In this document: positions 18,322-24,094 of the stretch, piece by piece
How positions within the stretch are numbered: the stretch's first letter is position 1
Layout of the letters: each line of letters opens with the position of its first letter
NCBI GenBank assembly: GCA_020847495.1
Contig: JADLCA010000695.1
Location: forward strand, 1-34,157
Direction of reading: 5' to 3'
From: Candidatus Hydrogenedentota bacterium
Lineage (GTDB): Bacteria > Hydrogenedentota > Hydrogenedentia > Hydrogenedentales > SLHB01
Length of the DNA stretch: 34,157 nucleotides
Translations under genes and position numbers: made by a program
The notes under the pieces: model-generated
Seen by the model: the letters and a program-made list of their open reading frames with translations, nothing else
The model's database searches: none
Told to the model about the DNA's origin: nothing

Positions 18322-20767
18322 GAGACAAACCCTCCCGTGCTCGCCAACCCTCGGCGAGAATGTGTTCCAAATAGATGACGCCCTGGTTGAAGGCGTCGAT
18401 CGAGTCCTTGAACGTGATGTGCGGGAACCCTTCCAGGTCGCGCTCGAAGTCGCGCAGCCAGGGGACCTTTTCGTGTGGCGACGGCAGCAACACGGAGCCG
18501 CGCTTGCAGTGGAGCGCCGCGCGCTGGGGACGCTCCCGGAGCTTGTCGCCGTACAGGGCCGGGTTGAATGCACGCACCAGGTTGGATATCCAGTCCTGGC
18601 GCTGCCGCAAGGCCTGAATGGCCGTGACCCCGCTGTCGCGGTCCTCGATGACGATCGCTGCGAGCTTCTCGTCGTAGTTCCAGCGTGTCGCGTCCTGTAC
18701 GACAAAATCCGGAACGTTGGTGCCGAGGACGCGATCCTTCCACGCGTCGCGGACGATGACGCGGTAGTCCGGAAGCAGCTCGAAGGCCACGCGCGCCGTG
18801 TAGGCGTTGTGGTCATCGGTCTTGCTGGCCGTGTCGTACGAGAGGATGCGGGATACCGCGCGGTTGTAGACGTGGGGCGTGCTCGGGTCGTACCGGTTCG
18901 TTCCAGCCCACCAGGACATGTCATACGGTTTCCCGCGCGGATCGACAACCCACAGGCCTTTGCGTAATTGCATACGCAGCGTCTCATCCAATTCTGCCAA
19001 GTTGGACTCGTACTGCTCGATGTCGATAAACGGGTTGTCGTCGAGCAGGGCCGGGATGAATGGGAAGCGCGCGCCAGTGGCCACGAACCGTTCATAGACC
19101 CATTGATGCCCAACTCCGCCAGGGTTCGAAGCTGAGCGAATCCGGAGCGGGATGTCGCTGCCTTCGTGCCGACGCAGTCGTGACAACAGGTAGGTGTACT
19201 GGAACTCCTCGAACTGGGTCAGCTCGTCCCATCCAACGAAATTGTAGGCCGCGCCCTGGTACTGGTACACGTCATTCGTGTGGTCCATGTACCCGAATTC
19301 GAGCGTGGCGCCGGACGGAAACGTCCACCGTTTCTTGTTGTCGTTCCATCTGGCACCTGTTCCGTTCAGCCACTGGTGCGCGCGTGGAATGAGCGAGTCT
19401 GCCTTCTCTAAGTCACGAAAGCTGCGGCGGAGCAGCAATGCCGAGTAGGTAGGTATTTGAACGAACTGCAGCGCAGCCATCAGCAAGGCGTCGCTATTGT
19501 GTGTAGGAATGAACGAATGCCCAACGAGAAACATCCCGTCGGCTGCATCCACTTTGATGCAACGAACCGGAACGCTCGTTACTGGCTCCACACTGACGAT
19601 GTAGCGATAGCGTGTTGTCCGCCTCAGATTGTCAGTGCGCTGGCGATCGGCCTTTCTTGCGATCCGGAATACGGTATCTGATGGTGTCCACTTCACTCGA
19701 TACTTGGGGCCAATGTCCCTGCCGTTCAGTTTTGCACGGCCTTCTGATACACGCGCTTTCCAGCCCAGGGAACAGGCAATCTCGCATACTGAATCGGCGA
19801 GGACGCGCGTCGTGCTCGTGAACTCGACAGAGCCGCTCTCGCATGCACATCCGTCTGTATCCATTAGACCCTGTAAGAGCGCAAGGCGTTGCTCGCGTGA
19901 AGCGCGGAAATACTCATTGGGGACATGCTTGCAACCAAGAAGCCCAATCTTCCTGAGATTGCCATATAGACCGTACGTTCCGTATGAATAGGTCGTGCTG
20001 CGCTTCGATACGCCAAATCCTGCGTCACGGATGAAATCGAGAATCTCTGGATCTGCCGTAGTTATCCCACCATTTGCCGTATTACCATCGCCAAGCCACA
20101 CCCCAAGCACATACGGATCAATTGGAAGCTCGGCATTGGGGCATTCAATCGCTCCACAAACCGGAATGGCATGATGAATCTGACGCTTCCGAACGCAGGC
20201 GCTAGCAGCAATCTGTGCAGTTGTTCTGAGAGATCCTGTTGGCGGGCTAATTGCCATCGGAGGCAATCGTCTATTTCTATCCGTTATCGCAGCAACAAAT
20301 GCTGCCGATCTTAGCCCTGTGGCCCTACTTGGCCTTTTGGCGCGGCGCGCGGCGCGCCACTCTGGATTACGGCGAGTAAGCGCGGCAAGTTCGGCCACAC
20401 TGAATGTAAGCCAGATATGATCCGCATCGGCGACGATCACGCTGCCATCATCGAATGACAATCGGTAGCACGGACGGCCATGCATCACGGGGGAGCATCC
20501 GAGGACCCGCGTTGGCCGTCCATCCATCCCGAACACTGTGTCGCCAGGCTGGACAGATCCCATCGTGGTCCAGCCATCAGGAATCGGAATAGGTGTGTCG
20601 ATAGACAACGCTTTCCCGCCGCCTACCGCGCCACCGTACAGCGCCTCGCGCTCGTGGAGTAAGAGGAACTGAGCCTGCTTGCGCGTGGGCTCGTGCGGAA
20701 TGAACGGATTGCTCAACACGGAGGTGCGGAGCAGGTCGGTATTCAGCGTTATGAGGTCGGCGGACAT
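18311..20767 (-). CDS. terL: Terminase large subunit precursor, interrupted by an intein
   Basis: 818 aa; Walker A 'YGGAVGGGK|...|SDALLMAALQF', exteins continue 'RRSFRDLEKADSLIPRAHQWLNG...YQGAAYNFVGWDELTQFEEFQYTYLLSRLRR...RIRSASNPGGVGHQWV', then a nuclease-like 'SYDTASKTDDHNAYTARV'. Confidence 0.93.
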   Translation of the reverse strand: MSADLITLNTDLLRTSVLSNPFIPHEPTRKQAQFLLLHEREALYGGAVGGGKALSIDTPIPIPDGWTTMGSVQPGDTVFGMDGRPTRVLGCSPVMHGRPCYRLSFDDGSVIVADADHIWLTFSVAELAALTRRNPEWRAARRAKRPSRATGLRSAAFVAAITDRNRRLPPMAISPPTGSLRTTAQIAASACVRKRQIHHAIPVCGAIECPNAELPIDPYVLGVWLGDGNTANGGITTADPEILDFIRDAGFGVSKRSTTYSYGTYGLYGNLRKIGLLGCKHVPNEYFRASREQRLALLQGLMDTDGCACESGSVEFTSTTRVLADSVCEIACSLGWKARVSEGRAKLNGRDIGPKYRVKWTPSDTVFRIARKADRQRTDNLRRTTRYRYIVSVEPVTSVPVRCIKVDAADGMFLVGHSFIPTHNSDALLMAALQFVQIPTYSALLLRRSFRDLEKADSLIPRAHQWLNGTGARWNDNKKRWTFPSGATLEFGYMDHTNDVYQYQGAAYNFVGWDELTQFEEFQYTYLLSRLRRHEGSDIPLRIRSASNPGGVGHQWVYERFVATGARFPFIPALLDDNPFIDIEQYESNLAELDETLRMQLRKGLWVVDPRGKPYDMSWWAGTNRYDPSTPHVYNRAVSRILSYDTASKTDDHNAYTARVAFELLPDYRVIVRDAWKDRVLGTNVPDFVVQDATRWNYDEKLAAIVIEDRDSGVTAIQALRQRQDWISNLVRAFNPALYGDKLRERPQRAALHCKRGSVLLPSPHEKVPWLRDFERDLEGFPHITFKDSIDAFNQGVIYLEHILAEGWRAREGLSHVA
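19496..20611 (-). other. Intein (about 372 aa) with LAGLIDADG-type homing endonuclease, inserted in the TerL Walker A loop
   Basis: N-terminal block 'ALSIDTPIPIPDGWTTMGSVQPGDTVFG', 'DADHIWLT', 'LGVWLGDGNTANGG' and 'LLQGLMDTDG' endonuclease motifs, C-terminal 'VRCIKVDAADGMFLVGHSFIPTHN' followed by +1 Ser. Confidence 0.93.
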
Positions 20768-20934
20768 GCCTCTGCCTCGAGTTTGCGGAGCCGGTCCAAA
20801 TCGGCACGCACCGCCGCAAACGATAGCGCAATCAGGTCGCGGTCGCCCTGGGTCAAGCCCATCGGCCCCTGGCTCGTCGAGATCGTGCTGATGTGGTCCA
20901 CGTACCTCTTAATCGCGTCTAGGCCCGGTTCCAT
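20749..20934 (-). CDS. Small hypothetical protein overlapping the terL start
   Basis: 61-aa ORF MEPGLDAIKRYVDHISTISTSQGPMGLTQGDRDLIALSFAAVRADLDRLRKLEAEACPPTS. Confidence 0.5.
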   Translation of the reverse strand: MEPGLDAIKRYVDHISTISTSQGPMGLTQGDRDLIALSFAAVRADLDRLRKLEAEACPPTS

Positions 20935-21000
20935 ATGGCCTCCTGTTCTGCCAGGAGGAATATCACGAAAGGGGGTTTATGTCTAGGGGCGGGCATGAAG

Positions 21001-21027
21001 AGACCCGGTCCGAAGTGGACCGGGTCT
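21001..21027. terminator. Perfect 11-bp inverted repeat (AGACCCGGTCC-gaagt-GGACCGGGTCT), terminator or RNA-stability hairpin at the end of the TIGR-like locus
   Basis: Exact complementarity of 21001-21011 with 21017-21027, 5-nt loop; no clear U tract on either side, so terminator function is uncertain. Confidence 0.5.
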
Positions 21028-21139
21028 CGCTAACCTTTAATGGTTTTCTTCTTCAGATTGGCTCGCTTTGATTCTGTGGTCTCCTAAATCCGCCTGGATC
21101 GCTGAAAGCATTCGGGTTTCTATATTCTTCTGGCTAAGC
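21023..21139. repeat. Short degenerate TIGR-like dual-spacer array, distal to the 3' end of the tas-like gene (about 3 units)
   Basis: GGTCTCGCT-aacctttaa-TGGTTTTCT(21041)-tcttcagat-TGGCTCGCT-ttgattctg-TGGTCTCCT(21077)-aaatccgcc-TGGATCGCT-gaaagcatt-CGGGTTTCT(21113)-atattcttc-TGGCTAAGC; exact 36-nt period retained although the repeats decay. Confidence 0.8.
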
Positions 21140-21994
21140 AGCCTTATGGACCTTCCCGAGCTTAGCAACGCTGTATGGCTCCGATACTGGCAATCCTTCG
21201 ATGCGCCGCCATTCCATGTGAAGGTCAACAAGAAACATCTTGATCATGTACCGCATGGCCATGTTGTGCCGGTGCCCCTTCGTCTTCTCCTTGTGAACCT
21301 CGTGGTTCTCCAACCGGTTCTTGTAGTCCCGGTAGATGGCAGAGTACTTGTTGTCCCCTGCCCGAAGGAACGACGACGCGAGAACACCAACCAGCTTCGT
21401 TTTCAGGAACGGGTTGAACGTGATGCCGACACGCTTTGCCGGTTCACCTTCCTTGTTCACGTAATCGCGCTCAACTAGATGCTCCTTCTTGCGGCAACGC
21501 CCGTTTCCGTCCTGCGCTACGTCAAGCCCTGCGTATGCCCACAGGGAAGACGGATACTGCGCTTTGTGAATGTCGATCTCGCTGATGATGACACCGGCCA
21601 TGAGCGGGCCAACACCGGGCACGCCATGCAAGAACTCATTCCAGATGGCGAATCCCGAGAGCATTGACTTGATTGTCTTCTCCTGCTGGTTCTCGGCGTA
21701 TTCGAGATCGAACAGTCCCTTCACTAGACGCAACTCACTGTATGTGTCGATCACCCCATCGCCTTTGAACGTTGCCTCTCTCGGAAACGTCTTCACCCCA
21801 TCTGTGATTTTCCTGTATGACTTTCTGAGCCGTGCGAGGATTTCCTGGCCGACTTTATCAAGTTCATCCTCAGACTCGCCCGGCGCTTGGCCGAGCTTCA
21901 CCTTGAAGTTGCCAACAACACGGTTCCCCATCTGGATGCGCAACTTCTGGATGTCGTACATTCCTCTCACTACGATTCGCATTGACTCTTTCAT
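21134..21994 (-). CDS. Tas-like (TIGR-associated) protein: Nop/IS110 Transposase_20-like domain, no recognisable nuclease domain
   Basis: 286 aa; N-terminal helical region, then 'FLHGVPGVGPLMAGVIISEIDIHKAQYPSSLWAYAGLDVAQDGNGRCRKKEHL...FNPFLKTKLVGVLASSFLRAGDNKYSAIYRDYKNRLENHEVHKEKTKGHRHNMAMRYMIKMFLVDLHMEWR', matching the C-terminal pattern of IS110-type proteins; no N-terminal DEDD/RuvC motif; flanked by 36-nt dual-spacer arrays. Confidence 0.75.
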   Translation of the reverse strand: MKESMRIVVRGMYDIQKLRIQMGNRVVGNFKVKLGQAPGESEDELDKVGQEILARLRKSYRKITDGVKTFPREATFKGDGVIDTYSELRLVKGLFDLEYAENQQEKTIKSMLSGFAIWNEFLHGVPGVGPLMAGVIISEIDIHKAQYPSSLWAYAGLDVAQDGNGRCRKKEHLVERDYVNKEGEPAKRVGITFNPFLKTKLVGVLASSFLRAGDNKYSAIYRDYKNRLENHEVHKEKTKGHRHNMAMRYMIKMFLVDLHMEWRRIEGLPVSEPYSVAKLGKVHKAA

Positions 21995-22008
21995 GATGTC
22001 CTCATTTT

Positions 22009-22386
22009 TTGAACGCTACTGGACTGTGGTTTTCTAAACGGACCCGACTCGCTGCCTTATTGTGGTTTTCTTCGGTCATTTGGTTCGATCCAACGACATG
22101 GTTTTCTTCGCACGTATGGCTCGCTTCACCATATTGGTTTTCTGGTCCTCGGTGACTCGCTAGAGTTGTGTGGTTTTCTAAGGAACTATGGCTCGCTTAA
22201 TACAAATGGTTTTCTAAGAAGGGGTGGCTCGCTGCGCATCAATAGATTTCTAGCCTCGGCTGGCTCGCTAGGTAATCTTGGTTTTCTAAGGCTTGCTGGC
22301 TCGCTTGCCATTATTGGTTTTCTTCGCCATCCTGACTCGCTACGTACCGGTGGATTCATTTTCGGTACTGGCATTCTAGGTGCTAT
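22009..22386. repeat. TIGR-like tandem dual-spacer array: (TGGTTTTCT-N9-TGGCTCGCT-N9)n, 36-nt period, 9 clear units plus degenerate terminal units
   Basis: Repeat 1 at 22027, 22063, 22099, 22135, 22171, 22207, 22243 (TAGATTTCT), 22279, 22315 and 22351 (TGGATTCAT), each exactly 36 nt apart. Repeat 2 (TGGCTCGCT/TGACTCGCT and variants) starts 18 nt after each. Spacers differ in every unit. Confidence 0.93.
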
Positions 22387-22673
22387 TTCCTGTTTGGCGT
22401 CCTCCCAGTTCTCTTTCCAAACACCACATCCGCCCTGGCTTTCGCGGCAGCCAGGGATTCGGCGTCATCCTGTGGGCGCCCGTGCGCCTTCAGCCAGGCC
22501 AGCACATCGGCGGGATCGAAGAGCGTCTTCTTGGACCCGGGAAACACGATGCATGGCAGCCCCATCTTGCGCCCGAGGTCCAGGAGGTCAGTGCTCACGG
22601 ACAGCGCCGCGGCCATGCCCTCTCGGTCAAGAAGCACTCTAGTGATGGGTGCCATTTCATACCTGTCGCTCAT
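22383..22673 (-). CDS. Small HTH/excisionase-like DNA-binding protein
   Basis: 96 aa; 'GMAAALSVSTDLLDLGRKMGLPCIVFPGSKKTLFDPADVLAWLKAHGR' resembles HTH_17/excisionase-type winged helix. Confidence 0.6.
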   Translation of the reverse strand: MSDRYEMAPITRVLLDREGMAAALSVSTDLLDLGRKMGLPCIVFPGSKKTLFDPADVLAWLKAHGRPQDDAESLAAAKARADVVFGKRTGRTPNRK

Positions 22674-22879
22674 TTCAGAAACCCTTTCGTTGCCAGCCGT
22701 TCAAGCGCCTTGAGTCCGCGCCGTATCGACCCGCGCGCGTGACCAGTGCAGAGCATGTCAAGCGCCTCCGTGCGAAGCTGCCAGCATTCCACATCGCAAT
22801 ACCCCGAATACTGCGTCTCGGTATCTACAAGCCGCTTACCGCATGACCTACACCGGTTTGGCCGCTGCTGATTGCCCAC
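22670..22879 (-). CDS. Small zinc-ribbon protein
   Basis: 69 aa; 'CRSCGKRLVDTETQYSGYCDVECW' four-Cys motif; ATGA-type overlap with neighbour. Confidence 0.55.
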   Translation of the reverse strand: MGNQQRPNRCRSCGKRLVDTETQYSGYCDVECWQLRTEALDMLCTGHARGSIRRGLKALERLATKGFLK

Positions 22880-23436
22880 GGGAAATCTCCGTGATGACCT
22901 CGTTGTACTTCTTCAAGACCTCACAGAGTTCCTGTGCGTTCTTAGTCTCCGTCTGGATGGGCTGGCCGTCCTTCCCTGTATGCTCGTATTTGGCCGGCGC
23001 GTTCAGGCCCAGGATCTCGCAACGCTTGTTGATGCACCACTGGACCTTTTCCAGGTAGCGCGGGTCGGCGAGGCGCCCCTCTACCACGCGCTTGGTTGAT
23101 GCGCCCTCTTCGTCCGAGGTCTCCTCGTGGCGCTCCTTGTCCAGCCTGCTACGCTCCCATTCCGCCCATGCCTCCCGCTCGATCATGTTGAGCTTGGCCA
23201 GCTCCTCGGCCTTCAGCTTGTCAACGTTACGCACCATGACTTGCCGCCACCTGTCAAGAATTGTCTCGATGTCGCGACAGATGGTTTGGTGGCTCACGGA
23301 ATACGTGCGCATCCCTCCAAGCCGTTGGGCTATAGTACGTTGCGAATCGCCACGAACATACCAATCCTGAATCAGGACGAGGTCCGCCTCGCGCTCTGCT
23401 GTGGTTCGCTTCGGGCCGGTTCTTGATCCAGCCATG
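22848..23436 (-). CDS. Terminase small subunit-like HTH protein
   Basis: Likely start MAGSRTGPKRTTAEREADLVLIQDWYVRGDSQRTIAQRLGG...VSHQTICRDIETILDRW; HTH N-terminus, located upstream of terL. Confidence 0.5.
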
Positions 23437-23487
23437 GCAATACTCCTTTGGCAAAACCCGTCGCGCCGCTGTGTCGGCGTTCCGGTA

Positions 23488-23521
23488 GGCCTCCCGGGGA
23501 GTGACCGCTCTCCGGGAGGCC
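23488..23521. promoter_or_regulatory. Strong GC-rich hairpin (GGCCTCCCGGGGAG...CTCTCCGGGAGGCC) between two minus-strand genes
   Basis: 10 perfect bp plus 4 more with one G-U, 6-nt loop; sits between the stop at 23533 and the start near 23436; no U tract. Confidence 0.45.
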
Positions 23522-23532
23522 GCTTGTTCAAC

Positions 23533-23742
23533 TCATGCCGCGCTGCTTCGCGACTTCAGATAGGTCTCCGCCAGTCGCTCTATGTGTTGACCGTCCGATT
23601 GGAGCATGGAAATCAGGTTCGCGTTCGGGTCACGAATCCCGAGCGCCTGGGCGCGTTTGATTCCGAGCACGTCCGCCACGTGAGGCTCGCATCGGATCTC
23701 CCACGCGCCGCGCTTCCATTTTACGCTGCCAAACGACTTCAC
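23533..23742 (-). CDS. Small hypothetical protein
   Basis: 69-aa ORF MKSFGSVKWKRGAWEIRCEPHVADVLGIKRAQ... Confidence 0.4.
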   Translation of the reverse strand: MKSFGSVKWKRGAWEIRCEPHVADVLGIKRAQALGIRDPNANLISMLQSDGQHIERLAETYLKSRSSAA

Positions 23743-24094
23743 AGAACGCCTCCATGGTCGCGGCCACGAGCACCTGCTTCCCGTTCAGGATTTGCGGAAC
23801 GCGTGACAGTTGAAGCCTCGTCGTCGCCAATACCAGAACCTTCACACTCTCACATTGGGCGTACCGATGAAGTTGCCGAGTCACCGAAGAGAGGGATCCG
23901 GCGATTTTGCATTCCAGGGCCACGTTGCCCACCATGAAGTCAACGACATCGCGCCTGTTCAGATGGAATTCGCGCTCGAATGCAATGCCGGATTTACGGA
24001 GCACTTCTGCGATCCCATCCTGGAACCGCTCTTCGCTCGACTCGTCGAACCGATGGCTCTCGATGCAGTTGCAGATCTGTTCCTCGATACTCAT
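23630..24094 (-). CDS. PD-(D/E)XK-like nuclease-fold protein
   Basis: In-frame ATG at 24092-24094 (MSIEEQICNCIESHRFDESSEERFQDGIAEVLRKSGIAFEREFHLNRRDVVDFMVGNVALECKIAGSLSSVTRQLHRYAQ); D-x-VDF...ECK matches a restriction-endonuclease-fold core. Confidence 0.5.
   Translation of the reverse strand: MSIEEQICNCIESHRFDESSEERFQDGIAEVLRKSGIAFEREFHLNRRDVVDFMVGNVALECKIAGSLSSVTRQLHRYAQCESVKVLVLATTRLQLSRVPQILNGKQVLVAATMEAFCEVVWQRKMEARRVGDPMRASRGGRARNQTRPGARDS

Noticed and set aside
16708-19113. Single 801-aa ORF
   Set aside because: Its first part is a low-complexity out-of-frame reading through terL; the real portal gene starts near 18321.
21134-21994. Active IS110 insertion sequence
   Set aside because: No N-terminal DEDD domain, no clear element ends, and association with dual-spacer arrays on both sides; a Tas-like reading fits better.
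22186-22374. Minus-strand 62-aa ORF (SEPxxxRKP repeats) and plus-strand frame 22166-22642 (GSL...GFL repeats)
   Set aside because: They are translations of the 36-nt array (36 is divisible by 3, so any frame yields periodic peptides). Variable spacers, degenerate ends and lack of operon fit argue that the array is noncoding.
22009-22386. CRISPR array
   Set aside because: Repeats are only 9 nt, two different repeats alternate, spacers are 9 nt, and no Cas genes are nearby; this does not fit CRISPR.
23488-23521. Intrinsic terminator
   Set aside because: Strong stem but no U-tract on either strand; kept only as a possible regulatory hairpin.
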